A stretch of 64,000 nucleotides of DNA from NCBI RefSeq assembly GCF_009758125.1, contig NZ_WRXO01000012.1:124001-188000 (forward strand), given 5' to 3'. Positions 43,017-53,400 of this stretch are shown here, in pieces. Under the pieces are notes generated by a model. That model did not search any database. It was not told the DNA's origin and saw nothing but the letters and a program-made list of their open reading frames with translations. Positions within the stretch are counted from its first letter, which is position 1, and the number at the start of each line of letters is the position of its first letter. This DNA comes from Chitinophaga oryziterrae. Lineage in GTDB: Bacteria; Bacteroidota; Bacteroidia; Chitinophagales; Chitinophagaceae. A program made the position numbers and the translations under genes.

Positions 43017-45713
43017 ATGCGTAAAAACAATAGCAATATTACTCCTTACAGCTCATCTGCGTTAATCGTTCCACCTCTTGAAATGGGAAGTGATTATAAA
43101 GTGATACTCGAATACTATCAGCTCGATTATAAGATGGTTGACTACTATTTACAGGTAGGCGAAATCACACGTGTACAGGGTTGGATATTACATTTATCTG
43201 CTGTGATTTCCCAGGTATCTGATCTCTTAAAAATAGTTATACCAGTCTTAATAGAAGCACATGTTCCTTTTAAAATAGCTGCTGGTAAAACGGACTGCAC
43301 GTACCTATTGAGTGGCTATTTAGGAGTTGCGCAAATTGGCAAAATTATCAGCATCTATCCAGAGGATGATGCTTCATCCCTCTCCTTGGCTCAAAGGTTA
43401 ATTCAAATAACGCAAACATTTAAAGGTCCTGCCATCCCTACGGATATAAAACTTGGTAATATTGTATATACAAGGTATGGAAGCTTCAATCCTATTATGC
43501 GGAAGAATATAGCCGGCATAGAGGAAAAATATATTTACGATGCTAAAGGCGCATTAATAAAAGATCCCTACAATATTCCCTTTTCCATGCCAGAAGGCAT
43601 ATCCTGGCCTTTTAGTGTATTAACGAATGTGCTTATTACAAAGCAAAAGAAGGTATTTAAAAATATTTATAAACTATTATCAACATTAAAAACGGATGTA
43701 AGGGGCAACGTTTATAAAGGTATTTATGTGAAAGGGCTTTTTCGTACTGCGCCATGTGTTATCAAACAGGGCATTCAAAATATGTCTTCCGAAGACACTG
43801 GGCGTGACATACATGATCGTTTGTCTTGGCAACAAGAATTATATCACAAGCTTGCTGACACCATTCCTCTCCCTAGGATTATTGATCTGTTCAAAGAAGA
43901 TGGAGACAGCTATTTGGTAATGGAATACATTAAAGGCAATTCATTATATGATATTGTTAAAGAGATAAACATTGATTCTAATTGCTGGTTTCAACTTCCA
44001 CCTGATAAAGCCTTAAGAATATTAAATTATCTCATCAACATTACTTCCATCATTGAAAAGTTGCATAACAGAGGATTCGTCCATAGAGACATTGTACCTG
44101 TGAATTTCATGATCGACAAAAAAGATCAGATTTTTCTGATTGATATGGAATTAACTTATTCAATTAAGGAGCACAAATTTGATGCCCCATTTCAATTAGG
44201 CACGGGGGGGTTTATGTCTCCAGAACAACAGTTAGTAATGACGCCTACGATAAAAGAAGACATTTATGGATTAGGCGCCACAATATTGGAAATAACTACA
44301 GGGTTGTCTCCAGTAAAATTTAATAACTACTTTACTAAGGATCTATCCAATAATATTTTTTTCTTTACGAGAGCTAGAGAACTTTCCCAAGTAATAGCTG
44401 ATTGCCTGAACCCAGATCCAACATGCAGGCCAGTAATTTCTTTAGTTTATTCAGCTCTTACAGATTATCAACGAACACTACAATCCACTAATCATATCGA
44501 TAAAAACAAGGATTATAACACTAAACCCAGCATTCAGCAGATAAGAGAAATAACTGCCGCAGCCATTGAGGGGCTTAATACATCCCCCATGGTCATGTTG
44601 AATGATGTGTGGTACTCGCGTGAATCTAAACTCGCAAGTTTCAACACAAGTCAAAATAAAGAATACATACGGTACATTGGATTTAGTGAGGGGCTGAGCG
44701 GCGTGCTTTATTTGTTGGCAAGGGCATCTAGAATAGGATTCTCAATCGATTCCTGTATGAAGGGCTATAAAAAAGGATGGACATTTATTGAAGAAAAATG
44801 CATGCTACTTCTACCCGATATTTCACCAAGTTTGTATAGTGGAGCAGCAGGGGTAGCAATTGCATTATCAGAGGGCATAGAGGCAGGGCTCCTTGATAAT
44901 AATGAATTAAACAAAACCAAACTACAACAATGCCTTGAGGTATCTGATTCTCGATTGGATCTGATCAATGGCATCACTGGACAGGGAATTGCACTACTAA
45001 AATGTAGTGCATATTTACCAGAAGGATTTATACAAACATCATTAAATAAAATCATCACTATTCTTCTGCAAAATCAACAAAAAGATGGTTCCTGGATTTT
45101 CCCTGTTACATCAAAGGGAGAAAAGCTGTTAAGCTTTACATATGGCAACACAGGCATAATATGGTTTTTATTACAATATAATTCTCTTTACAAAGATGAA
45201 CAGGTATTAACAATCACACACAAGGCTATAGAATGGGTATTAAATAGAGCCCATCATTTAAAGATTTTTTTTGATAAGCAGTACTTTAACAATAACGTAT
45301 CAGATGATTTTGAAGTTGGCGATGAACGAAGGGGAATTATACTAATGCTGATAAAAGCATATGAAGTACTACACGAAGAAAATTATAAACAGCTGGCTGA
45401 AAGAGCTTTGTTGCAATATACGTCCTGCATTGTAAGTAATAATTTCACACAAAAAGATGGATTGGCATCAATAGGTGAATTATATATTGAAGCTATGCGT
45501 GTATTTAATAATGAAGAGTGGCAAAAACGTGCAAATTGGATAGCAGAAGTATTCCTCCATACCTTGATAAGGAATTCAAATGGTTCAGGCTATTGGAACT
45601 TAGAACAATACAATGATCCTACAGCAGATTTCATGATAGGTAATAGTGGCATAATTCATTTTTTGCTAAGATATCTTGAACCAGCTTTATTAGGTTATCG
45701 TCTGTTGAACTGA
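43017..45713 (+). CDS. Class III lanthipeptide synthetase-like protein (LanKC)
   Basis: An 898-aa protein with the full LanKC layout. Lyase (1-210): GWILHLSAVISQVSDLL, VPFKIAAG, GKIISIYP, GPAIPTD and YTRYGSFNP, as in RamC/LabKC. Kinase (about 225-485): GNVYKGIYV loop, Lys in CVIKQG, HRDIVPVNF (about 355), DFG replaced by DME (about 375), FMSPEQQ. LanC-like cyclase (about 515-898): SLYSGAAGVAIAL, INGITGQGIALL, FTYGNTGI (about 707) and MIGNSGIIHFL (about 872). The zinc ligands of class I/II/IV cyclases (Cys, Cys-His) are missing, as in class III. It would phosphorylate and eliminate Ser/Thr of a peptide. The likely substrate at 45877 has no Cys. Confidence 0.9.
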   Translation: MRKNNSNITPYSSSALIVPPLEMGSDYKVILEYYQLDYKMVDYYLQVGEITRVQGWILHLSAVISQVSDLLKIVIPVLIEAHVPFKIAAGKTDCTYLLSGYLGVAQIGKIISIYPEDDASSLSLAQRLIQITQTFKGPAIPTDIKLGNIVYTRYGSFNPIMRKNIAGIEEKYIYDAKGALIKDPYNIPFSMPEGISWPFSVLTNVLITKQKKVFKNIYKLLSTLKTDVRGNVYKGIYVKGLFRTAPCVIKQGIQNMSSEDTGRDIHDRLSWQQELYHKLADTIPLPRIIDLFKEDGDSYLVMEYIKGNSLYDIVKEINIDSNCWFQLPPDKALRILNYLINITSIIEKLHNRGFVHRDIVPVNFMIDKKDQIFLIDMELTYSIKEHKFDAPFQLGTGGFMSPEQQLVMTPTIKEDIYGLGATILEITTGLSPVKFNNYFTKDLSNNIFFFTRARELSQVIADCLNPDPTCRPVISLVYSALTDYQRTLQSTNHIDKNKDYNTKPSIQQIREITAAAIEGLNTSPMVMLNDVWYSRESKLASFNTSQNKEYIRYIGFSEGLSGVLYLLARASRIGFSIDSCMKGYKKGWTFIEEKCMLLLPDISPSLYSGAAGVAIALSEGIEAGLLDNNELNKTKLQQCLEVSDSRLDLINGITGQGIALLKCSAYLPEGFIQTSLNKIITILLQNQQKDGSWIFPVTSKGEKLLSFTYGNTGIIWFLLQYNSLYKDEQVLTITHKAIEWVLNRAHHLKIFFDKQYFNNNVSDDFEVGDERRGIILMLIKAYEVLHEENYKQLAERALLQYTSCIVSNNFTQKDGLASIGELYIEAMRVFNNEEWQKRANWIAEVFLHTLIRNSNGSGYWNLEQYNDPTADFMIGNSGIIHFLLRYLEPALLGYRLLN

Positions 45714-45876
45714 TAATAAATTACATCTACTTCATTAGTAGTAATCAATCCGTGACGACGGATAGTAAACTAAGATGAATAAAACGGGACACCCGATACC
45801 GTTGAATTATGGCGGGTAAGGAGAAACCGAAAACCTTTAAAAGAGTAGGTACAATTTTTAACTTTCAATTTTTTTT

Positions 45877-46137
45877 ATGAAAATCTCAAAATTCATGCTC
45901 CTAGGTGGCGCATTTACATTGGTAGTAGGAAGCCTTTTCGCAACGAAAACCTCTAAAAAATTTACTGCTTTTTCTACTGCTTTTGCTGGTACTCCATTCC
46001 TAGGTGCAAAACTTATTTATGCGGGACACTTGACAAGTGCAACACGTGCTTCACACACGCTCTTTTTAATCACCGCTAATGCCCAGGCAACATTCTTCAC
46101 TAGTGCTGCTTCAGCCAACAAGATTTACTACAAATAG
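45877..46137 (+). CDS. Cys-free Ser/Thr-rich secreted peptide, copy 2 (candidate LanKC substrate)
   Basis: An 86-aa peptide: MKISKF, signal-like LLGGAFTLVVGSLFA, then a mature part with about sixteen Ser/Thr among 62 residues (ATKTSKKFTAFSTAFAG, HLTSATRASHTLFLITANAQ, TFFTSAASANKIYYK) and no Cys. It is the first gene after LanKC on the same strand, as precursor genes usually are. Against a standard lanthipeptide are the lack of Cys, so no lanthionine or labionin could form, and a hydrophobic N-terminus instead of a helical leader with an LxLQ-type motif. Dehydro-amino acids or phosphopeptides remain possible. About half its residues are identical to the copy at 29645. Confidence 0.72.
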   Translation: MKISKFMLLGGAFTLVVGSLFATKTSKKFTAFSTAFAGTPFLGAKLIYAGHLTSATRASHTLFLITANAQATFFTSAASANKIYYK

Positions 46138-46161
46138 TAAGTTTTGGCATTATTTTTTGCA

Positions 46162-46222
46162 ATAAATGACTATGAATTATTGCACCAACAAAATGTTGGT
46201 GCAATAATTCATAGTCATTTAT
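46162..46222. terminator. 29-bp perfect hairpin, peptide cassette 2
   Basis: 46162-46190 pairs perfectly with 46194-46222 around a three-base loop AAA. Its core TATGAATTATTGCACCAAC equals the core of the hairpin at 29918-29962. It overlaps the last three codons and the stop of the convergent S8 protease gene and probably terminates both transcripts. Confidence 0.88.
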
Positions 46223-47768
46223 AACTATTAGCCAATTGAATGGCATTATACATGTTTATAATGCCGCCAGAAACACATAGGTCAGAAAAAGGAAGCGATT
46301 GCAAATGCCCGTTAAGCTCCTTAATATTAACATTGTGGTTCACTTTCATTACTGACTTCATAATAATTTCCTTTATCTGTAAGGCGGTCAATGTAGGATA
46401 ATATTCTCTCAATATTGTTGCTAGGCCTGCTACCATAGGAGCTGCCATGCTGGTACCATTCAGGGAAACATAGGTTGAACCTGGCGCAGTAGAATATATC
46501 TGCACCCCAGGTGCAAATACATCTACATTTTTTTTACCGTAATTAGAAAACAATGCTATCAAACTACTATCATTTATAGGCCCTGTTGCACCGACCTCTA
46601 TCCATGCTTGTGCAACCCCTTCATCTTCATATCTTGGATTAGGATAAATATTATTAACATCGAGGTTTAATGCATCATTACCTGCAGCATGAACAATTAA
46701 GACATCCTTCTTCATTGCGTATTTCACTGCACTATCAACTGCTAATTTATTCCATGTGTATAGTTTACCGAAACTCAAATTAATTATTTTAGCACCATTA
46801 TCAACTGCGTACCTAATTGCATCAGCCAGGTTTTTATCACGCAATTCCCGAAAAGAAGATATAACGCGCAATGACATAATAGACACAGAATCAGCAATCC
46901 CATCCATGCCAACTCCATTATTCCGTACAGCACCAATAATTCCAGCTATATGCGATCCATGATATGGACCTGGAAAAGGGAAAAGAGTAAATGGCCCCAT
47001 TACATCAGAATCATCATTATTTATAATTGATAATGTTGTATCTGCAATATTTAATCCATGTTCAATATGCTCTTTTATCAATGTTATTTGATTATTAATC
47101 TCGTTTTGTCTATACTGAATAAAATCAACATAATAAGGCAAATATCTAATTATGATTTCGCAGATTTGCTTTTCTATATCATTTGCTGGTCGATATTTTT
47201 TAAAATCTGACGATAACGGATTTGTTTTACCTATTTGTTTAATTATTTGCTCAACAATTTTATTTCGCTCTTCAAGATCAAATAAGAGATTCTGCGCATT
47301 ATTTAGATGAGATTTAAATTCCTTAACACTCTTCCTATTGCATTGATATTCAGTACGATAAAGTTCATTCACCGCAGTATAAGAAAGGCTATCAAAAAAT
47401 TGCTTCTTAATTCCCGCAATATTAGTTACATCTTCTTTTCCATTTTCAGAGCCAACAAAGTTCCATCCATAAATATCATCAACATATCCATTATGATCAT
47501 CATCTTTCCCATTACTTGGAATTTCATTCTTATTAATCCAAAGCATTTTTTTCAAGTCTTCATGCGTAGTATCTATCCCGGAGTCAATAACTGCAACAAC
47601 CACAGCCGTCTTTCTCTTATCCTTTAGCAATTCAGCATATGCTTTATTAGTGCTTATACCAAATACACTATCAGTCTTTAAATCCATATGCTGCCAGTTA
47701 CTTTTCTGCGCATAGAGTATAAAATTTACCTGCATAATAAAACAAGTCAATGCCATCTTCCTGATCAT
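46215..47768 (-). CDS. Exported S8 (subtilisin-like) serine protease
   Basis: A 517-aa protease with a signal peptide (ending ILYAQ, about 20). Catalytic triad: Asp62 in VIDSGIDTTHE, His about 272 in PYHGSHIAGIIG, Ser about 441 in LNGTSMAAPMVAG; oxyanion Asn in HAAGNDAL. Between Asp and His there is a helical insertion of about 120 residues after NGKDDDHNGYVDDIYGWNFVG, a pattern seen in Bacteroidota S8 enzymes. No T9SS or lipobox is visible. It is last in a minus-strand run SusC-SusD-TlpA-S8 and faces the LanKC-peptide genes, so it may mature or degrade the peptide. Confidence 0.9.
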   Translation of the reverse strand: MIRKMALTCFIMQVNFILYAQKSNWQHMDLKTDSVFGISTNKAYAELLKDKRKTAVVVAVIDSGIDTTHEDLKKMLWINKNEIPSNGKDDDHNGYVDDIYGWNFVGSENGKEDVTNIAGIKKQFFDSLSYTAVNELYRTEYQCNRKSVKEFKSHLNNAQNLLFDLEERNKIVEQIIKQIGKTNPLSSDFKKYRPANDIEKQICEIIIRYLPYYVDFIQYRQNEINNQITLIKEHIEHGLNIADTTLSIINNDDSDVMGPFTLFPFPGPYHGSHIAGIIGAVRNNGVGMDGIADSVSIMSLRVISSFRELRDKNLADAIRYAVDNGAKIINLSFGKLYTWNKLAVDSAVKYAMKKDVLIVHAAGNDALNLDVNNIYPNPRYEDEGVAQAWIEVGATGPINDSSLIALFSNYGKKNVDVFAPGVQIYSTAPGSTYVSLNGTSMAAPMVAGLATILREYYPTLTALQIKEIIMKSVMKVNHNVNIKELNGHLQSLPFSDLCVSGGIINMYNAIQLANSYK

Positions 47769-47793
47769 TTTGATATCATTTTATTAGTAAATA

Positions 47794-48960
47794 TTAGCTG
47801 CCAAATTCTCTCCATAGATAATATTGTAGTTCTATACCAGTAAGATCCCATGCAACAATTTTACCTTGTTCATCAACCAAAATATCAGTAGTATTAGGAA
47901 CTCTGTGCCCTCCTTCATGGTATATCTCATTAGTTATTTTTCCTTTTAAATCTATAACATTGTACCAAGGATATTTATCAACATCTAGCGCCTCCTTCCA
48001 TTCTTCTACATAAGAGTCTGCTGAAATTCCGATAATATTAAATCCTTGATTGTGGTATTTATTATACTGCATCACCAACTCTGGTTCTATTTCGTTCCTA
48101 AATGCAGACTTATTGGCCCAAAGATGCACTAATGTTAATTTTCCTTTAGACACAACATCTTTTAACATTAATAATTTACCATCTACAGTAGGAAGCTTAA
48201 ATTCAGGAAATGGTTGATTAATTAATAATCTGCAATAGTCTTTTAATAACTTGCCATAATGCGATTTTTTTATACTCTCATCCAATCCAATGTATACATC
48301 CCCAAAAGAAGCCGCATGACCTGAATATGAAATCAAACTATGCACTACAATTTCAAAAGGAATAACTGATTTAGGATAAGGTTGATCCCAATGATAAAAA
48401 GAACTTATAATAAAACTTTCTGTAGACATTTCCCTTGCTTTTAAAGCTGACTCAATCAATGCTGGATTAAACCCTAAAGAATCTTTTATTTTTTGTACAT
48501 ACCCATTGAGATTTATCATACTTGTTAAATAAAAATCTATAGAGCTTTGTGAAAGATGCCATTTTTCATTCGTTGGGCTTCCTTTAATATTAAAATAATT
48601 ATCTAATGTAGACGGCCTGATTTTTGAAATATTACTATCACAAGATATACTTACAATTTGTTCATTATCCAAATACAGACGACAAAATTTATTAGTATGC
48701 TTATTAAAACTCATTGCATAATAGCCTCCCAAGCTATCCGGGGCTTCACTACTAATAAGAAACTCTCCATTTTTCACTAATGCAGAATCCTTAATGGACC
48801 AATTCATTTTTTTAAAATCGAAAATAGATAATGCTACTTTTTCGCCTTCTTCCAATCCTTTTATATGACCTGTAATTTTAAATCCTTTTAAAGTTTGAGA
48901 AAACAGTGAAAGGGGCGATAATGTAACTAATAATAAAATTCTAAAAAGCCTGATAGACAT
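47794..48960 (-). CDS. DUF4369/TlpA-like thioredoxin-fold protein lacking CxxC
   Basis: A 388-aa exported protein. The signal ends SLFSQ (about 22). The N-terminal DUF4369-like beta domain has FKITGHIKGLEEGEKVALSIFD and a C-terminal thioredoxin fold spans about 245-388: FPEFKLPTVDGKLLMLKDV, LTLVHLWANKSAFRNEIEPE, FNIIGISAD. Where TlpA proteins have WCxPC the sequence is WANKSAFR, so both redox cysteines are gone. It cannot do thiol exchange and may act as a binding or scaffold protein. It lies between the protease and SusD genes in the same operon. Confidence 0.85.
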   Translation of the reverse strand: MSIRLFRILLLVTLSPLSLFSQTLKGFKITGHIKGLEEGEKVALSIFDFKKMNWSIKDSALVKNGEFLISSEAPDSLGGYYAMSFNKHTNKFCRLYLDNEQIVSISCDSNISKIRPSTLDNYFNIKGSPTNEKWHLSQSSIDFYLTSMINLNGYVQKIKDSLGFNPALIESALKAREMSTESFIISSFYHWDQPYPKSVIPFEIVVHSLISYSGHAASFGDVYIGLDESIKKSHYGKLLKDYCRLLINQPFPEFKLPTVDGKLLMLKDVVSKGKLTLVHLWANKSAFRNEIEPELVMQYNKYHNQGFNIIGISADSYVEEWKEALDVDKYPWYNVIDLKGKITNEIYHEGGHRVPNTTDILVDEQGKIVAWDLTGIELQYYLWREFGS

Positions 48961-48994
48961 GTAATATTAAATTTTAAGTCAAAAAAAAATTATA

Positions 48995-50401
48995 CTAATA
49001 CCCAGGATTCTGTATAAGACTAGGGTCTATCTTTCTTTCTGATAAAGGAATTGGATATAAAACATCCGTATTTTGCCAGTTTTCTCCTTTAATAGATTTT
49101 AGGATGACAGCAGCTTGATTTGTTCTTTTTAGATCAAACCAGCGATGTCCCAATTCTGCAAAAAATTCAACACGATTCTCTTGAGCAATAGATTTCCGCA
49201 TCATTTCTTGATTTAATGCAGCAGATAAATCCGTCAAACCTGCTCTTGCACGAATAATATTTAAGTCAGAAACCGCCCCCTCTAAATTATTCTGTTCTGC
49301 TTTTGCCTCTGCACGTATAAGATACTGTTCTGAAACTCTTAATAAGGTATAATATTCATTAGTGCTACCGGACGTTCCCTGCCGGATTTTATATTTGGAA
49401 GGGTAATAATATGAAGGCGAGCTTCCACTAATACCAACCCAGACCGTAAGCCTTTTATCATCTTTTTCAAATGATCCTAATAATTGACTGGTAATGTAGT
49501 AGTTGGGATAAGAAGAGCCTCTGGGAACAAAGTTAAAGGCCTCACGCGTTGCATAAGGAGATCTATCAGCTGATACTTGCAATTGCCAAATAGCCTCATT
49601 ATTATTCTTTAAAAAGACATCATTTAAATTATCTTGAAGTGCATAAAGATCTGTTTTAGAAATTACTTTATCAGACTCTATCTCAGCATTGTTCCAATTT
49701 CCAGTATATAAATAAACCCTCGCCAATAAAGCAGTGGCTGCCCAAGAAGTTGCCCGAATCCTTTCACCATTAGTAATACTATAATCTTGGGGTAACAAAG
49801 TTTGCGCCTCTTTTAGATCAATTTCAATCTGACTGTAAATTTTCCCTACAGGCGAACGTTGCAAAAGGTTATTTTTTGCCCAAGCAGTATTAGTGACTAA
49901 TGGAACATCTCCAAATAAATTGACTAAGTAGAAATAACTAAAGGCTCGCAAAAATAGCGCCTCTCCTCTCAGTTGCAATTTAATTCTACTTGTTAAAGTA
50001 GTAGATTCAGAAACCCCTTCCAAAACGGCATTAGCTTCATATACGGTATTGTAAATTGACGACCAGAATTGATTATATACAAATCCATCTGTTTCTAATA
50101 GATTATTGGTTTGGAATGGATCTAGGGGATCACTCAACGGGATTAATTCATCTGCAGAACTCCCACACAGAGAAGATAAAGACGTATTTACAAAATTATT
50201 CCGTCCCTTGTTGTAACTCAGATTACTATAAACTCCAGTAATAACAGCAATTGCGTTCTCATCTGTACTAAACGCTTCTACCGAAGTAAGACTATCAACG
50301 GGTTGCGGAATGTCTACTAACTTATCACAACTATTAAAAAATACAAAAAAAAGTAACAGAATTAACCTTGTAAAGACACTATTACTTTTAATGAATTTCA
50401 T
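48995..50401 (-). CDS. SusD/RagB-like outer-membrane nutrient-binding lipoprotein
   Basis: Surface lipoprotein partner of the SusC gene. Lipobox LFFVFFNSC about 20 residues after ATG 50401; a longer start at 50455 would bury the signal. SusD features are SVEAFSTDENAIAVITGVYSNL, ALFLRAFSYFYLVNLFGDVPLV, TSWAATALLARVYLYTGNW, YTLLRVSEQYLIRAEAKAE, IIRARAGLTDL and ENRVEFFAELGHRWFDLKRT. At 468 aa it is full length. The cargo is unknown. The linked protease and the absence of glycosidases in this operon suggest peptide rather than glycan uptake, as for RagAB. Confidence 0.92.
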   Translation of the reverse strand: MKFIKSNSVFTRLILLLFFVFFNSCDKLVDIPQPVDSLTSVEAFSTDENAIAVITGVYSNLSYNKGRNNFVNTSLSSLCGSSADELIPLSDPLDPFQTNNLLETDGFVYNQFWSSIYNTVYEANAVLEGVSESTTLTSRIKLQLRGEALFLRAFSYFYLVNLFGDVPLVTNTAWAKNNLLQRSPVGKIYSQIEIDLKEAQTLLPQDYSITNGERIRATSWAATALLARVYLYTGNWNNAEIESDKVISKTDLYALQDNLNDVFLKNNNEAIWQLQVSADRSPYATREAFNFVPRGSSYPNYYITSQLLGSFEKDDKRLTVWVGISGSSPSYYYPSKYKIRQGTSGSTNEYYTLLRVSEQYLIRAEAKAEQNNLEGAVSDLNIIRARAGLTDLSAALNQEMMRKSIAQENRVEFFAELGHRWFDLKRTNQAAVILKSIKGENWQNTDVLYPIPLSERKIDPSLIQNPGY

Positions 50402-50467
50402 GAGCAAATAATAAATGCTCTTAAAACCTTTATTATAAATATTTTTATATTTCATTATTACTAGGTT

Positions 50468-53400
50468 TTAAAAATTAAATTTGATACCCCCAACTATAGT
50501 TCTGGCTGGAGGTAGGCCTCCAAAATTCTGAGTTTCAGGGTCTATTCCTTTATACCTTGTTATGACAAATATATTATTAGCATGCAAAAACAAGCTGCAT
50601 CCTTGCATACTTAGCTTGCTCACATAGAGAAATGGTAGATTATACGATAAAGAAAGATTAGATAATCTAATAAATGACGCGTCAGTATATATACCATCAG
50701 ACACGCTAGTAAACTGTCCATCAGACAATTGGGGTTGCGTAGTAAATCGAGCAACGTGGGATATATCTCCAGGATTTTGCCAACGGTTTAATACTTCTAT
50801 GGGTTGATTACTATTTATTGAACCAGGAAAGTTACCAAAAGCAGTACCATTAATGCCAACCTGTTTCTTAAAATTAAAAAACATACTTAGCTGAAAATTT
50901 TGATAGCTAAAGTTCATTCCTACCCCTCCAAAAAAATCTGGACTGATCTTCTTAATATAAGCATCATCAGAATTCCCAGAGTAGTCAATACTAATTTGGC
51001 CATCTTTATTTTTGTCTTCAAATATATATTCACCGGTTTTAGAATCTACCCCAACATTATGTAGAAGTCTGACAATATTTAACGGCTGCCCTATAACGAA
51101 TTGTCCAACGTAAGGAGATAATTCAAAATTAGGGTATGAGAGCAATCTATTTTTATTGAGGGAGATATTAAAATTAATAGACCAATTAAACTTTTTGGTT
51201 TGAATAATGTTCCCATTTGCCGAAAACTCCCATCCAGAGTTTTCAACTAATGCGAGTGAATTAGCAATGACTTTAGTAAATCCAGTGAATATTGGAGTAG
51301 GATAATAAACAAGTTGGTTACCACAGCGATCTCGATAATAAGCAGCTTCAATATTAATACGATTTTTAAAAAATCCCCCGTTAAATGCTGCTTCCATTTT
51401 TTTATTAACTTGCCAACGATAATCAGGATTACTATGTTGGATAGGAACGACGCCAGCAACATTACCATATGAAGGGATTCCATTTGGAGAAAATCGTGTC
51501 AAGTATTTGTAATCTCCAACTGCATCACTACCTGTAGTCCCATAACTCATTCTCAATTTACCAAAGCTTATAAAGTCAACATTATTCTTAAACCAATCTT
51601 CTTCGGTAAAAATCCAAGCGACACCTACTGATCCAAAGTTTCCGTATTGCTTGCCAACTCCAAATCGGGATGAGCCATCTCTACGCCCTGAAATATTGAG
51701 CATATATTTATTCTCCCAATTATAATTAATTCTTCCAAATATTCCTGCATAACGATATTGCCCTGAATTTTCCTGACTTGACTGACTAGTGGCATTAGAA
51801 AGAGTTTTCATTGCCTGATCACTAGTATATCCATCACTTGAAATATTCAACCCATTAGTCAATGTTTGTTGATTAGAAGCACCCAGTAATATTTGAAACT
51901 TTCCCTTATTAATAAATCGCTCGTAAGATAGTTTAGGTTCTATTATCCAATTTCTATTACTATTATATCCCCAACCAGCATCTCCTGTCGATCCATTAAG
52001 AGGATCCTTAGATGTAAAAAGATTAAGCTGTTGTTGATTTGCCTGAGCTACATTGTAACCAAAACTTGTAGAAAACATCAGTCCTTTCATAATAGTATAG
52101 CTTAATGATAAACTACTATTAAGAAAATTAGTTTTAGCAATATAAGGCTGCTTAAGACCTGCAAATGGGAAAGCATTTCTAGCATCTCCATTTTGCCCTC
52201 CCCAGCCATCATAATTCAGGTTCCCGGCAGCATTATAAATGGAAGGCGCATTTGGTGCGTAGGTAATATTGCCAGGAAGATTAATCATATTCGATTGCGT
52301 AAGGGAATATGAACTTATTAAAGAAACACTAAACCGTTGATTTAATGATTTGTGGGTCAGATTTAATGAAAGGGCCGCCCGTTGATCAGCTCCACTCACT
52401 GTTAATATATTAGTTGTATGATTGTATTCTGTTCCAATTCTGAAGGTAGTATTCGCATCTCCTCCCGAAAGACTTCCTTGCAAATCAATAGTCTTACCAG
52501 TTCCCCCATAAAGAGCCCTTTGCCAATCAGTATAACGAGTTGTATCCCATGAAAGATCATAAGCATTCTCAGATGAAGGAACAATATTATCATTTTTGTA
52601 AGCTTCCTTTCGCATAGCCAGATATTGCTGTGTATTGAGCATATGATAGAAACGCGTAATACTTGATGTTCCTTCTTGTATATGAAAATCCAACTGTGTC
52701 TTACCTGCTTTTCCTTTCTTTGTTGTGATAAGAATAACTCCGTTGGCCCCCCGTGAGCCATAAATAGCAGTTGCATCCGCATCCTTTAACACTTCAATAC
52801 TCTCAATATCACCAGGATTTATATTAAAAAATGGACTTTGACCGCCAGCCGGGCCAGTTAATCCATTTTGAAGATAACCGACTGAACCATTTTTGTAACT
52901 TGATCCCCCATATAAATCAACTATAGTTAATGGTACACCATCAACTATATATAATGGATCAGAAGGGAAATCTCCTATTGTTCCTCTACCCCTTAATTCA
53001 ATTTTTACGGGCGCACTAGCAAACCCATTTTTCTGATTAATATCTAACCCCGCAATTTTCCCCTGCAACGCAAGTAATGGATTCATCACTGGTTGTCTTT
53101 CGATTTCTTCAGCAGTAATTCGTCCAATATTTCCTGTATTTAGTCTACGTGTTGTTGTTCCGTATCCTTGAATGATTGTCGCATCAAGTTCACTAATATT
53201 TTTTTTAAGTACTGCGAGTATCTTCTTTTGTCCCTTAATAGATAATTCAATTGTTTCAAAACCTGTGTAACTAATTACGAGGCTGGCATTCTCTGGTATT
53301 GCTGCAAGTGAAAAATTGCCCGATTCATCAGTAATCACGCCCCTCTTTGTCATTTTTACGACTATATTAGCAAATGGCAACGCCGTTCCCTTATCATCCG

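Larger units (their letters stand above)
45714..46222 (+). repeat. Peptide cassette copy 2 (related to 29522-29962)
   Basis: Begins right after the LanKC stop with TAATAAATTAC ... CATTAGTAGT ... AATC, like the start of copy 1 after the paralog B stop. It contains the leader GGAGAAACCGAAAACCTT, the peptide gene and the hairpin. The leader is about 40 bases longer than in copy 1, with an inserted GACGACGGATAG-type segment. Confidence 0.75.

Noticed and set aside
45877..46137. Typical lanthipeptide precursor with leader and Cys-rich core
   Set aside because: No Cys at all, no LxLQ-like leader motif and a hydrophobic signal-like N-terminus; kept only as a possible atypical substrate.
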